In this document: piece by piece, positions 25,317-34,056 of the stretch
Layout of the letters: each line of letters starts with the position of its first letter
How positions within the stretch are numbered: the first letter of the stretch is position 1
From: an uncultured Bacteroidota bacterium
Lineage (GTDB): Bacteria > Bacteroidota > Bacteroidia > Chitinophagales > Chitinophagaceae
Reading direction: 5' to 3'
Assembly (NCBI GenBank): GCA_903906365.1
Contig: CAIVKC010000034.1
Location: 34,411 to 98,410, forward strand
Length of the DNA: 64,000 nt
Translations under genes and position numbers: made by a program
The notes under the pieces: generated by a model
Databases searched by the model: none
What the model saw: the letters and a program-made list of their open reading frames with translations, nothing else
What the model was told of the DNA's origin: nothing

Positions 25317-26189
25317 ATGAGTATGCGTCAACTCAAGATCACGAAGAGTATTACCAATCGTGAATCACAGAGCTTGGAAAAATACCTTCAGGAAATCGGG
25401 AAAGTTGAGCTCATTACCCCCGAGGAAGAAGTAAAACTGGCCGTTCGGATCAAACAGGGGGATCAATCAGCCCTGGAAAAATTAACCAAGGCCAATCTCC
25501 GTTTCGTCGTTTCAGTAGCCAAACAATACCAGAACCAGGGTCTTTCCCTGCCCGATCTTATCAACGAAGGCAATCTCGGATTGATCAAGGCCGCCCAGCG
25601 CTTCGATGAGACCAGGGGTTTTAAATTCATTTCCTATGCTGTATGGTGGATCCGGCAGAGTATCCTGCAGTCCCTGGCAGAACAGTCCCGCATCGTAAGG
25701 CTGCCGCTCAACAAGGTCGGTCTGACCAACAGGATACAGAAAGCCTATTCCAAACTGGAACAGGAATTTGAAAGGGAGCCATCCACCGAAGAACTGGCCG
25801 AGATGCTGGAACTGGACGTGGAGGAGGTTTCTTCCACCCTGGGCATTGCTGGCAGGCATGTCAGCGTGGATACCCCGCTGTCAGAGGGAGAGGATAATAC
25901 CCTCCTTGATGTCATGGAAAACCCCAATGCCGAAAGGGCGGAAGTCAATATAGAACACAAGGAGTCCCTTAAACAGGAGATAGACCGATCGATGCAAAGT
26001 CTGACTGAGCGCCAAAAAGAGGTGATTTGTTTTTTCTTTGGCATCGGTGTGGATCATCCCATGAGCCTGGAAGACATCGGCGGACGGTTCAACCTGACCC
26101 GGGAGCGTGTCAGACAGATCAAGGACAAAGCCATCACCAAGCTCAGGACCAATTCCCGTTCCCAAAGCCTGCGCTCCTACCTGGGGTAA
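25317..26189 (+). CDS. rpoD: Primary RNA polymerase sigma factor (RpoD/SigA, Bacteroidota short form)
   Basis: A 290-aa sigma-70 factor with regions 1.2-4.2 but no long region 1.1, the normal form of the Bacteroidota housekeeping sigma. Region 2 has [17 protein letters not shown] and [17 protein letters not shown]. Region 4 has the [22 protein letters not shown]. This sigma recognises the TTTG/TAnnTTTG promoters seen across the window. The ATG at 25323 ([10 protein letters not shown]) is an equally good start, two codons in. A terminator follows at 26263. Confidence 0.96.
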   Translation: MSMRQLKITKSITNRESQSLEKYLQEIGKVELITPEEEVKLAVRIKQGDQSALEKLTKANLRFVVSVAKQYQNQGLSLPDLINEGNLGLIKAAQRFDETRGFKFISYAVWWIRQSILQSLAEQSRIVRLPLNKVGLTNRIQKAYSKLEQEFEREPSTEELAEMLELDVEEVSSTLGIAGRHVSVDTPLSEGEDNTLLDVMENPNAERAEVNIEHKESLKQEIDRSMQSLTERQKEVICFFFGIGVDHPMSLEDIGGRFNLTRERVRQIKDKAITKLRTNSRSQSLRSYLG

Positions 26190-26262
26190 ATTTCTTAACG
26201 CTAAACACAAAAGAATATAGAAATCATATTTACTCTTTGTTTTCCTAATTTTGTCATTCCTT

Positions 26263-26299
26263 AAAAGTGAATCTAACTTGCCGTTACATTCACTTTTTT
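26263..26299 (+). terminator. Intrinsic terminator after rpoD
   Basis: Arms AAAAGTGAAT (26263-26272) and ATTCACTTTT (26288-26297) around a 15-nt loop, followed by a T run. It separates rpoD from ffh, which starts 30 bp later. Confidence 0.7.
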
Positions 26300-26328
26300 A
26301 ATTTCTGGATAGACAAATATGCAGCATT

Positions 26329-27663
26329 ATGTTTGAAAATTTAACGGAAAGGCTTGAATCGGCCTTCAAGCAGGTAAAAGGTCAGGGACGTATAACGGAA
26401 CTCAATGTGGCAGCTACTGTCAAAGATATCCGCCGGGCCCTCATTGATGCGGATGTGAACTATAAGATTGCCAAGGAATTTACAGATACCATCAAAGACA
26501 AGGCCCTGGGCCAAAAGGTGATCAATGCGGTAAGCCCGGGTCAGCTGATGGTAAAGATTGTCAAAGATGAACTGGCCGGGCTTATGGGCGGGGTTGAAAG
26601 TGAGCTAAATGCAAAGGGAAATCCGGCGGTCATCCTCATTGCCGGCCTGCAGGGGAGTGGAAAGACCACTTTTTCCGGAAAGCTGGCCAATTATCTCAAG
26701 AACAAAAAAGGCCTTTCACCCATGCTGGTGGCGGCCGACGTGTACCGGCCCGCTGCCATCGAACAACTAAAAGTGCTGGGTGGCCAGATTGACGTGGATG
26801 TATACAGTGAACCCGACAGCAAGGATGTGGTCCAGATCGCCCAGCATGCCATCCGGGAAGCCAGGAGCCGTAATAAGAATGTGGTCATCATCGATACGGC
26901 AGGCCGCCTTTCCGTAGACGAGGTGATGATGAAGGAGGTGGCAGACATAAAGGCCGCCGTCAGTCCCCAGGAAATCCTTTTTGTCGTGGATTCCATGACG
27001 GGTCAGGATGCGGTCAATACCGCCAAAATATTCAACGACCGGCTGGACTTCAGCGGGGTGGTGCTGACCAAACTGGATGGTGATACCCGCGGCGGTGCGG
27101 CCCTTTCGATCAAATATACTGTCAGCAAGCCCATTAAGTTTGTTTCCAGCGGCGAAAAACTGGATACCCTGGACGTTTTTTATCCGGACCGTATGGCCCA
27201 GCGCATCCTGGGTATGGGTGACATCACCACCCTGGTGGAAAAGGCGCAGGCTCAGTTCGACGAGGCAGAGGCCCAGAAGCTGGAAAAGAAGATCCGCAAG
27301 AACCAGTTTGATTTTGAGGACTTTAAGCAACAACTGGCACAGATTAAAAAAATGGGTAATATAAAGGACTTGCTGGGTATGATACCGGGCATAGGGAAGG
27401 CTATGAAGGACATTGACATCAGTGATGATGCCTTTAAGGGCATTGAAGCGATGATCAATTCCATGACTCCCCATGAAAGGTCCAATCCGGATGTGATCGA
27501 CCAGAGCCGCCGCAAGCGCATAGCGGGTGGCAGCGGCAAGGACTTATCCGAGGTCAATGCCTTTCTCAAACAGTTTGACCAGATGAAGCAAATGATGAAG
27601 ACCATGAATAAAATGCCCATGGGGGGCGGCATGGGCGGACGTATGGGCATGGGCAAACGTTAA
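26329..27663 (+). CDS. ffh: Signal recognition particle protein Ffh
   Basis: A 444-aa SRP54 GTPase that binds signal peptides and 4.5S RNA and delivers ribosomes to FtsY. N domain residues 1-~90. G domain with P-loop GLQGSGKTTFSGKL, DVYRPAAIEQL, VIIDTAGRL and TKLDGDTRGGAAL. Methionine-rich M domain from ~300 (FEDFKQQLAQIKKMG, SMTPHERSNPDVI, QMKQMMKTMNKM) with a Gly/Met tail. Full length and intact. Confidence 0.97.
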   Translation: MFENLTERLESAFKQVKGQGRITELNVAATVKDIRRALIDADVNYKIAKEFTDTIKDKALGQKVINAVSPGQLMVKIVKDELAGLMGGVESELNAKGNPAVILIAGLQGSGKTTFSGKLANYLKNKKGLSPMLVAADVYRPAAIEQLKVLGGQIDVDVYSEPDSKDVVQIAQHAIREARSRNKNVVIIDTAGRLSVDEVMMKEVADIKAAVSPQEILFVVDSMTGQDAVNTAKIFNDRLDFSGVVLTKLDGDTRGGAALSIKYTVSKPIKFVSSGEKLDTLDVFYPDRMAQRILGMGDITTLVEKAQAQFDEAEAQKLEKKIRKNQFDFEDFKQQLAQIKKMGNIKDLLGMIPGIGKAMKDIDISDDAFKGIEAMINSMTPHERSNPDVIDQSRRKRIAGGSGKDLSEVNAFLKQFDQMKQMMKTMNKMPMGGGMGGRMGMGKR

Positions 27664-27746
27664 TTGGCTTGCTGTAAAAAAAATAACAGTCAGGATTAGA
27701 AAGATTATACCCGATGCATTAAATTTGGATAATTCAGCGGGATTGT

Positions 27747-27755
27747 TACCTTTGC
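27747..27755 (+). promoter_or_regulatory. Promoter for rpsP (TTTG-N19-TACCTTTGC)
   Basis: The best promoter in the window: TTTG at 27724-27727, a 19-bp spacer and TACCTTTGC at 27747-27755, exactly the Bacteroidota -33/-7 architecture. The transcription start would be near 27762, 46 nt before the rpsP ATG. Confidence 0.75.
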
Positions 27756-27807
27756 AATCCTAAAAAGCATAACCCTATTTGTTCACGCATTTAAATTTCT
27801 ATTTAAG

Positions 27808-28269
27808 ATGCCAGTAAAAATCAGACTGCAACGCCACGGGTCTAAGAAAAGACCTTTTTATTTCATCGTGGTTGCCGACGCAAGGGCACCACGGGATGGT
27901 AAATTCATCCAGAAGATCGGAACCTACAATCCATTGACCGTTCCTGCCAGTGTTCAATTAGACCGCCAAAAAGCATTGGACTGGTTGCACAAAGGGGCCC
28001 AGCCTACCGATACGGTACGCCGTATCCTTTCCTTCAAAGGAGTGCTGTACCTCAAGCATCTGCTGCGCGGGGTCAAACTGGGTTTGTTTGACGAAACTGC
28101 CGCCATGGTAAAATTCCAGGCATGGCATTCAGACCACGAACTGAACCTGAAGAAGAAAAATGACGATCACCGCAAATCAAAATATGCCAAAAGGAACCAG
28201 GCTCCCGTCAGAAAAGTGGAGCGTAAGGTAGAAGGTGAACCCGAAGCTGGCGGACCGGCCGAAGCTTAA
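27808..28269 (+). CDS. rpsP: 30S ribosomal protein bS16
   Basis: A 153-aa bS16. The N-terminal ~80 residues are canonical ([33 protein letters not shown] and IGTYNPL). The rest is a basic, charged C-terminal extension ([16 protein letters not shown]) as in many Bacteroidota. It is followed by a terminator and then rimM, the usual rpsP-rimM pairing. Confidence 0.97.
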   Translation: MPVKIRLQRHGSKKRPFYFIVVADARAPRDGKFIQKIGTYNPLTVPASVQLDRQKALDWLHKGAQPTDTVRRILSFKGVLYLKHLLRGVKLGLFDETAAMVKFQAWHSDHELNLKKKNDDHRKSKYAKRNQAPVRKVERKVEGEPEAGGPAEA

Positions 28270-28297
28270 GGTATAGCCCATCCGCTCAATGATATGG

Positions 28298-28327
28298 TCC
28301 CGGTGAAAGGTATTCACCGGGATTTTT
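28298..28327 (+). terminator. Intrinsic terminator between rpsP and rimM
   Basis: Arms TCCCGGTGAA (28298-28307) and TTCACCGGGA (28313-28322), a 5-nt loop and TTTTT. It would lower read-through into rimM, matching the different protein amounts needed. Confidence 0.8.
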
Positions 28328-28369
28328 GTGTATAACCGGCTCCAGTAGCCCGCAAAAAAACTGACCATT

Positions 28370-28885
28370 ATGAGCAATTATCGCAATATCGGAAAACTGG
28401 TGGCTTCTTTCGGACTCCAGGGAGAGCTGGTCTTCCAGCATCATTTTGGTAAGAAAACTTCCCTCAAAGGCCTGGAAATCATATTTCTGGAACAAAGAAA
28501 GGAGGAGCTGCTTCCCTATTTCATTGAACAGGCCCGGATCAAAACTGATACAGAGATTTATTTGAAACTGGAAGGAATCGGTTCCAAAGAAGAGGCCAAG
28601 AAGGTATTACAGAAGGAGGTATGGCTTGCTGAAGAGGAATTTGTAAAATTTGCCGCCAAATCTGCTCCCATATCCATGGTTGGCTACCTGCTGAAGGAAG
28701 GCAATACGGTCCTGGGGGAGATCCTGGAAGTCATCGAGCAGCCACACCAGGTACTTTGCCGGATAGAACTTAATGGTAATGAAGCTCTTATACCAATAAA
28801 TGAAGAGACCCTGCTGAAAATGGATAAGAAAAACAAAATCATCCTGGTCAGCCTGCCTGACGGACTGCTGGATATCTACCGTTGA
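28370..28885 (+). CDS. rimM: Ribosome maturation factor RimM
   Basis: A 171-aa 16S-rRNA processing factor. It has the N-terminal RimM barrel (NIGKLVASFGLQGELVFQH) and a C-terminal PRC-barrel (MVGYLLKEGNTVLGEILEVIEQPHQ, ending DGLLDIYR). It assists 30S head assembly with uS19. It sits 43 bp after the rpsP terminator. Confidence 0.93.
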   Translation: MSNYRNIGKLVASFGLQGELVFQHHFGKKTSLKGLEIIFLEQRKEELLPYFIEQARIKTDTEIYLKLEGIGSKEEAKKVLQKEVWLAEEEFVKFAAKSAPISMVGYLLKEGNTVLGEILEVIEQPHQVLCRIELNGNEALIPINEETLLKMDKKNKIILVSLPDGLLDIYR

Positions 28886-28886
28886 A

Positions 28887-29354
28887 TCAGGGTTGAGACT
28901 GGATGAAATCAGCCAGTAGTTTCATCCGGAAATAGAGGTTTCCCATCATCAGCGTCAAATTGTTCCGCAGCCCGCTGACCGTTCCGCCATTCATTTTTTT
29001 CAGGTTCCTGAGTTCCACGATCTTCTCATCGATCTTGTCCACGATTCGTTCTGCATTCCAACCTTGATACTTCCTGTTACGCTCATCGTGTATATGGGAA
29101 AGCTGGAGGGTGCCCGGTTTCAGTTTGCGGAAGGCAAAATTCTTGCTGACGGCCTGCCTGATGGCCTCATTGTGCAGCATATCAATCATGACGTCATAGG
29201 AGGTTTGGTTGAGAAAACCATTGCTGAGCATATTGAGGTTATCCCTCAACTCCATGATAAGCTGCTTTTTTACAATATTGCTGGTCTTTGATTCCTTTTG
29301 CAGGAATGCAACCAGTTCCTGTAGGGGGGCTATCCCGGCATTTAACCAATCCAT
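28887..29354 (-). CDS. Hypothetical protein (155 aa), helical
   Basis: An almost entirely alpha-helical, soluble protein (MDWLNAGIAPLQELVAFLQKESKTSNIVKKQ; VDKIDEKIVELRNLKKMNG). No signal peptide. Convergent with rimM (1 bp between the ends) and divergent from dinB. I recognise no family. The composition fits a real gene, but no role can be assigned. Confidence 0.7.
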   Translation of the reverse strand: MDWLNAGIAPLQELVAFLQKESKTSNIVKKQLIMELRDNLNMLSNGFLNQTSYDVMIDMLHNEAIRQAVSKNFAFRKLKPGTLQLSHIHDERNRKYQGWNAERIVDKIDEKIVELRNLKKMNGGTVSGLRNNLTLMMGNLYFRMKLLADFIQSQP

Positions 29355-29435
29355 AGGCTAAAAATACCGAATTTTGCCAGTTTGGCCCGGCCCCATACTA
29401 ATTTAATTAGTAACTTGTAGCACCCAATCCAATCT

Positions 29436-30584
29436 TTGACTGCAGCCAAACGCCATATTGCCCATTTTGACCTGGACGCCTTTTTTGTATCGGTGGAATG
29501 CATCCATGATCCCGGCCTCAAAGGCAAACCCCTGATTGTAGGCGGACACAATGAGCGCGGGGTAGTGGCTGCCTGCAGTTACGAAGCGCGCAGGTTCGGT
29601 ATCCATTCTGCCATGCCGATGAAAACGGCCATGCGTCTCTGCCCGCAGGCTGTCGTGGTGAGCGGCAGCCGGCATGAATACAGCAGGTATTCCAGGATGG
29701 TGACCGAAATCATATCTGCCAGGGCACCCCTTTTTGAAAAAGCCTCGATCGATGAATTTTACCTGGATCTCTCCGGCATGGACACCTATTTTGATCCCCT
29801 GCAATGGACCATTGATCTGCGGGAACTGATCATCCGTGAAACCTCTCTGCCCATTTCATTCGGCCTGGCTTCCAATAAGATGGTGGCTAAAATTGCTACC
29901 GATGAAGCCAAGCCCAACGGTTATCTCTATGTCCCGGCGGGATCCGAAAAGGATTTCCTGGCCCCGCTGGTGGTAGGCAAAATACCCGGAGTAGGGGAGC
30001 AGACCCGCCTGGGGCTGGCGGTCCTGGGCATACAGACCATCCGGGACCTTTCCCTGAAGAGTCCCGGGGAACTGGAGCGGCGTTTTGGCAAATACGGCCT
30101 GGAATTGTGGCAGAAATCCCAGGGTTTGCATTCGGCTTCGGTAAATCCCTACCATGAATCCAAATCCATTTCCACGGAAAACACCTTTGAACAAAATCAG
30201 ACTGATGCCGGTTTTCTGCTCGCTACCCTGGTTTCCATGACCGAGAAGATTGCCTATGAGCTCAGGCTGGAAAACAAGACGGCAGGCTGCATCAGCGTGA
30301 AGATCCGGTATCCTGATTTTGAGACTACTTCCCGGCAGACGACCATCCCCTATACCTGTTATGATGACGAGCTGATAGCCCAGGCCAAGGAGCTGTTCCA
30401 TAAATTATACCGCGCGGGCGACCCCGTCCGGTTGCTGGGAGTCCGGCTGAGCGAGCTGACAGACCAGGCCGTCCAGACCAACCTGTTTGAAAACAACGAA
30501 AAAAAGACCGGACTTTACAAGGCGATTGATTCGGTAAAGGGACGCTTTGGCAAATATGCCATTACCAAGGCGGGCGGAGCCTGA
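29436..30584 (+). CDS. dinB: DNA polymerase IV (Y-family)
   Basis: A 382-aa translesion polymerase: palm motifs HFDLDAFFVSVE and EKASIDEFYLDLSG with the catalytic acidic residues, steric-gate region FVSVE, thumb helix-hairpin-helix VGKIPGVGEQTRLGL, and a little-finger domain. The C-terminal QTNLFE is a plausible beta-clamp-binding motif. The start must be TTG at 29436, because an in-frame TAG lies a few codons upstream and the first conserved block begins eight residues later. Confidence 0.94.
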   Translation: MTAAKRHIAHFDLDAFFVSVECIHDPGLKGKPLIVGGHNERGVVAACSYEARRFGIHSAMPMKTAMRLCPQAVVVSGSRHEYSRYSRMVTEIISARAPLFEKASIDEFYLDLSGMDTYFDPLQWTIDLRELIIRETSLPISFGLASNKMVAKIATDEAKPNGYLYVPAGSEKDFLAPLVVGKIPGVGEQTRLGLAVLGIQTIRDLSLKSPGELERRFGKYGLELWQKSQGLHSASVNPYHESKSISTENTFEQNQTDAGFLLATLVSMTEKIAYELRLENKTAGCISVKIRYPDFETTSRQTTIPYTCYDDELIAQAKELFHKLYRAGDPVRLLGVRLSELTDQAVQTNLFENNEKKTGLYKAIDSVKGRFGKYAITKAGGA

Positions 30585-30675
30585 ATAAAAAAAATAGTCT
30601 ACAACTTCAATAGGGAATTAATATCTTCGTGGCCCGGTTTTTTTAAACCCTATTTTAAAATTAAAAAAATACAAT

Positions 30676-31311
30676 ATGAGTTTACGTCTAGGGGACACTG
30701 CTCCCAACTTTCAGGCAAAGACAACCGTCGGCGACATCGATTTTTATGAATACCTGGGCAATAGCTGGGGAATCCTGTTTTCCCATCCCGCCGACTATAC
30801 CCCGGTTTGCACTACGGAACTGGGTAAGACGGCCCTGCTTCAGGATGAGTTTGCCCAGCGCAATGTGAAAGTGCTGGCCCTAAGCGTGGATCCCCTGGAC
30901 AAACACCTGGGCTGGATCAACGATATTAATGAAACCCAGCATGTAAAGGTGGGTTTCCCCATCATTGCCGATGATGACCGTAAGGTGGCCCTGCTCTATG
31001 ATTTCATCCATCCTAATGCTTCGGCGACGGCTACCGTCCGTTCCCTGGTAATCATTGCCCCGGATAAGACCGTGAAGCTGATTATCACCTATCCTGCCAG
31101 CACCGGAAGGAATTTTGTGGAAGTACTGCGCGTGGTGGATTCCCTGCAGCTGACTGCCAATTACAGTGTAGCAACTCCGGCCGACTGGAAGGAAGGCGAG
31201 GATGTCATCGTGGTGCCGGCTGTTTCCACCGAGGATGCGATTAAAAAATTCCCCAAAGGGGTAAAAGTGGTAAAGCCCTACCTGCGTTATACACCGCAGC
31301 CCAATAAATAA
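30676..31311 (+). CDS. Peroxiredoxin (1-Cys / Prx6-like)
   Basis: A 211-aa peroxidase with peroxidatic Cys45 in HPADYTPVCTTELG. A long C-terminal domain (TPADWKEGEDVIVVPAVSTEDA) is typical of the Prx6/1-Cys subfamily. It reduces hydroperoxides in the cytoplasm. A variant -7 box TATCTTCG lies at about 30620. A strong terminator at 31335 ends the transcript, so it is monocistronic. Confidence 0.94.
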   Translation: MSLRLGDTAPNFQAKTTVGDIDFYEYLGNSWGILFSHPADYTPVCTTELGKTALLQDEFAQRNVKVLALSVDPLDKHLGWINDINETQHVKVGFPIIADDDRKVALLYDFIHPNASATATVRSLVIIAPDKTVKLIITYPASTGRNFVEVLRVVDSLQLTANYSVATPADWKEGEDVIVVPAVSTEDAIKKFPKGVKVVKPYLRYTPQPNK

Positions 31312-31334
31312 TTACATAGCCTGATTTAGTTCCT

Positions 31335-31368
31335 GACAAACCCCGCCGAAGCGGGGTTTGTCGTTTTT
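31335..31368 (+). terminator. Strong intrinsic terminator after the peroxiredoxin gene
   Basis: A 12-bp stem GACAAACCCCGC (31335-31346) / GCGGGGTTTGTC (31351-31362) with a CGAA loop, followed by GTTTTTT. Confidence 0.9.
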
Positions 31369-31435
31369 TGCACGTCAATTCAGTCAAACCGGGCAATCTT
31401 TCTTAATTTCAGGGATAACCAAAACCCTGGAGTGT

Positions 31436-32707
31436 ATGAAATACCTGTTCCTGCTGGCCCTGGTGGTTTCACAGTCTCTCTGCGCTCAGAGAACCGTGAT
31501 CTATTGCGGTAAGCTCATCGATGTCAATTCCCTGTCTGTCCAGAAGGAGATGTCCATTGTAGTGGACGCCAATAAGATCGCCGATATCCAACATGGATAT
31601 ATTCAGGCTGCCCCCGGTGATCACGTCATAGACCTCAAGAACCGGACGGTCATGCCCGGACTCATTGACTGTCATGTCCACGTGGAAATGGAAACCAGCC
31701 CGCGCAGCGCTGATAACAAACTGAAGCTGAATCCGGCAGACATCGCTTTTTTGTCCCTGGGCTACGTGGAAAAGACCCTGATGGCCGGCTTTACCACCGT
31801 TCGGGATGTGGGGGGAACGGGCGTAAATATTTCCCTGCGCAATGCCATCAACCGGGGCCTGGTGCGCGGACCCCATATTTATTCCTCCGGAAGGGCGCTG
31901 ACCTCCACGGGCGGACATATGGATCCTACCAATGGCTACCGACAGGACCTACTCGGGGATCCGGGTCCGGCCGAAGGGGTCGTCAATGGCCCTGAGGAGG
32001 GCAGAAAGGCGGTCAGGATGCGCTACAAGGAAGGCAGCGACCTTATTAAGGTGGCTGCAACCGGAGGTGTCCTGAGCCTGGAAAAAGACGGTACGGGGGC
32101 GCAGTTTTCCGAAGAGGAACTGAAGGCCATCGTTGAAACGGCCAGGGACTATGGCATGCGGGTGGCGGCCCATGCCCACGGGGCGGAAGGCATCAAAAGG
32201 GCCATCCGTGCCGGGGTGAACTCCATTGAACACGGAACTTACATGGACGATGAAACCATCGCCCTGTTTAAAAAATACGGGACCTGGTATGTACCCACCA
32301 TCATCGCGGGAAAATCCGTGGCGGATTCTGCCAAAAAGCCGGGTTATTTCCCGGAGATCATAGCAGCCAAAGCGGCTGCCGTAGGCCCCCTGATTCAAAA
32401 TACGTTCGGCCGGGCCTACCGGGCAGGGGTTAAGATTGCCTTTGGGACCGATGCCGGGGTATATGCCCATGGCAAAAACTGGCTGGAATTTGTGTATATG
32501 ACCCAGGCAGGCATGCCACCCCTGGAAGCCATTCAATGTGCCACCCTGCACGCAGCCGAACTTCTTGGCATCACCGAAAAAACAGGCACCCTGGAAAAGG
32601 GCAAATGGGCTGATATCGTAGCGGTGGAAGGGGACCCTTCCGAAGACATACAGGCTATGGGGAAAGTGCGGTTTGTAATGAAGGAAGGGGTGGTTTACAA
32701 AAACTGA
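31436..32707 (+). CDS. Exported amidohydrolase-family protein (imidazolonepropionase/prolidase-like)
   Basis: A 423-aa metal hydrolase with a signal peptide (MKYLFLLALVVSQSLCAQ). Metal-ligand motifs of the amidohydrolase superfamily are present: GLIDCHVHVEM, KVAATGGV (Lys likely bridging), AAHAHG, SIEHGTY and FGTDAGV. Closest groups are the secreted Xaa-Pro dipeptidase/imidazolonepropionase-like enzymes of Bacteroidota; the true substrate is unknown. An in-frame ATG at 31358 would put the start inside the preceding terminator and lose the signal peptide. Confidence 0.88.
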   Translation: MKYLFLLALVVSQSLCAQRTVIYCGKLIDVNSLSVQKEMSIVVDANKIADIQHGYIQAAPGDHVIDLKNRTVMPGLIDCHVHVEMETSPRSADNKLKLNPADIAFLSLGYVEKTLMAGFTTVRDVGGTGVNISLRNAINRGLVRGPHIYSSGRALTSTGGHMDPTNGYRQDLLGDPGPAEGVVNGPEEGRKAVRMRYKEGSDLIKVAATGGVLSLEKDGTGAQFSEEELKAIVETARDYGMRVAAHAHGAEGIKRAIRAGVNSIEHGTYMDDETIALFKKYGTWYVPTIIAGKSVADSAKKPGYFPEIIAAKAAAVGPLIQNTFGRAYRAGVKIAFGTDAGVYAHGKNWLEFVYMTQAGMPPLEAIQCATLHAAELLGITEKTGTLEKGKWADIVAVEGDPSEDIQAMGKVRFVMKEGVVYKN

Positions 32708-32727
32708 GAAAGCCTCTGTAAAAAAAA

Positions 32728-32758
32728 GGGGCCAGGATAAAAATCCAGCCCCGTTTTT
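32728..32758 (+). terminator. Intrinsic terminator after the amidohydrolase gene
   Basis: Arms GGGGC (32728-32732) and GCCCC (32748-32752) with an inner GGAT/ATCC pairing, followed by GTTTTT. Confidence 0.7.
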
Positions 32759-32903
32759 AAAATCCAATATCCTATGAAAAACCGTTGTAAAAATAGTAAA
32801 ACAATTCTATTTAGCAATATTGTATCCGGGTATTTTGATATTTTTTTATTGTACAGTAATCAATTAATAATTAGGTACTTAGCATTGATTATTTACCGCA
32901 AAG

Positions 32904-32937
32904 AAAAAGGGTATCGTAGATTTACGATACCCTTTTT
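32904..32937. terminator. Bidirectional terminator downstream of gldN
   Basis: Perfect 15-bp arms (32904-32918 and 32923-32937) built on AAAAAGGGTATCGTA with a 4-nt loop. The A tract on one side and T tract on the other make it work on both strands. It ends the gld transcripts, 20 bp after the gldN stop. Confidence 0.85.
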
Positions 32938-32956
32938 GATAATTTGGAGCGTTTAA

Positions 32957-33979
32957 TCAGTAGGACCAGAGATCCTGCTCATAATTAAACACTTTTTCTT
33001 TCACTTTATCTCCTTCCAGCAACTGGAGGATGGGATCCTTGATATATTCATTGATGAATTTGTCGCCCGGGTTGTCAATGGAGGATTTGATAATCCGGCT
33101 GGCAAACATGCGGCTTTCAAACAGTTCTTCCCAGCTCATGCGGGCTCCGTAATTTTTCCCGTTATAGGCTTCAAACTTGGTCAGCATGGGCCGCAGATCG
33201 GGGTAATAAACCCAGAACAGGGGGGTTACGGCGCGGAAAGAGCCATCGGAATTGGTGATGGTCTTCATCGGGGCGATTCCCAGGATCCTGGCGTAGAGCC
33301 TGGAAGACTCCTTGTCAAATACCCATTCCTCCTTGATTTGATACCTTTCGATCACATCCGGATTGTATTCTTCGGAGATGGTTGTATCCCGCATCAGGCC
33401 TTTGGAGCCGTCCGGGTCATTTTTCTGGTCCGGAACCTGGATAACATGGGGCTTGCCCAGCAGGTTTTCAGCAATCTGCTTGAAAGTATAGGGGGTGGTA
33501 AACCGGTCGTCTTCCGGGGCAAACGCGGTGACATCCCCACCTTTGATGGCATTTAATAAAATATTAATGAAACGCTGGTTACCATTATCTTCTGTGGCAG
33601 CGTAGGTGAAGGGAAGGTTCATTTTCTCATGAACATCGATTTCCCTCCAAACGCGCTGGCGGTAAACGGCATCATCTTCCCTGATATGCTCATAGGCCAG
33701 TGGCGTGCGCTCCTTGATCAGGTTGCGTTCAACCACCGCATCATTGCGGAGCGATTTACGGGGTGTATCCAATTTGATATCCGCTTCAACCACTGCTTCC
33801 GGTTTGGGAGCCGGGGCTACCACAGCTGTATTTGCATTATCCTTGCTGGTATTGGTCTTTTTGGCAGTAGCGGTCCTTTTTTTCTTCTTTCTGGTCGTGG
33901 GTGTCTGAGCATCCACGGTCGCCACAGCCAGGCCAAGTACGGCTACCAACAGGCTTAATCTGATTACACAGTTTTTCAT
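32957..33979 (-). CDS. gldN: Gliding motility / type IX secretion protein GldN
   Basis: A 340-aa periplasmic protein with a signal peptide (cleaved near ATVDAQ) followed by a Lys/Thr-rich linker. The GldN domain (residues ~90-340) includes REDDAVYRQRVWREIDVHEKMN and WVYYPDLRPMLTKFEAYN. GldN joins GldK in the periplasmic ring of the T9SS. The start is set at 33979 (MKNCVIRLSLL); a longer frame to 34039 crosses the palindrome in the gldM-gldN spacer and lacks a signal peptide at its N-terminus. Confidence 0.94.
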   Translation of the reverse strand: MKNCVIRLSLLVAVLGLAVATVDAQTPTTRKKKKRTATAKKTNTSKDNANTAVVAPAPKPEAVVEADIKLDTPRKSLRNDAVVERNLIKERTPLAYEHIREDDAVYRQRVWREIDVHEKMNLPFTYAATEDNGNQRFINILLNAIKGGDVTAFAPEDDRFTTPYTFKQIAENLLGKPHVIQVPDQKNDPDGSKGLMRDTTISEEYNPDVIERYQIKEEWVFDKESSRLYARILGIAPMKTITNSDGSFRAVTPLFWVYYPDLRPMLTKFEAYNGKNYGARMSWEELFESRMFASRIIKSSIDNPGDKFINEYIKDPILQLLEGDKVKEKVFNYEQDLWSY

Positions 33980-34014
33980 TTGAAATGTATTTATCTTATT
34001 AAAGGTTCCAAGCA

Positions 34015-34040
34015 TTTGCCACCTGCAGGCAGGTGGCAAA
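34015..34040. repeat. Perfect palindrome in the gldM-gldN spacer
   Basis: Arms TTTGCCACCTGC (34015-34026) and GCAGGTGGCAAA (34029-34040) with only AG between. There is no T run on either side, so it is not a classical terminator. It could stabilise mRNA ends, pause transcription or be a dispersed palindromic repeat. Confidence 0.7.
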
Positions 34041-34056
34041 TCAGATCATTGTATAA

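Noticed and set aside
26246..26253. TAATTTTG box as the ffh promoter
   Set aside because: It lies upstream of the rpoD terminator (26263-26299), so a transcript from it would stop before ffh.
32774..32956. 60-codon hydrophobic ORF after the amidohydrolase gene
   Set aside because: Its second half is the bidirectional terminator stem, it starts just after another terminator, and it has no promoter or family.
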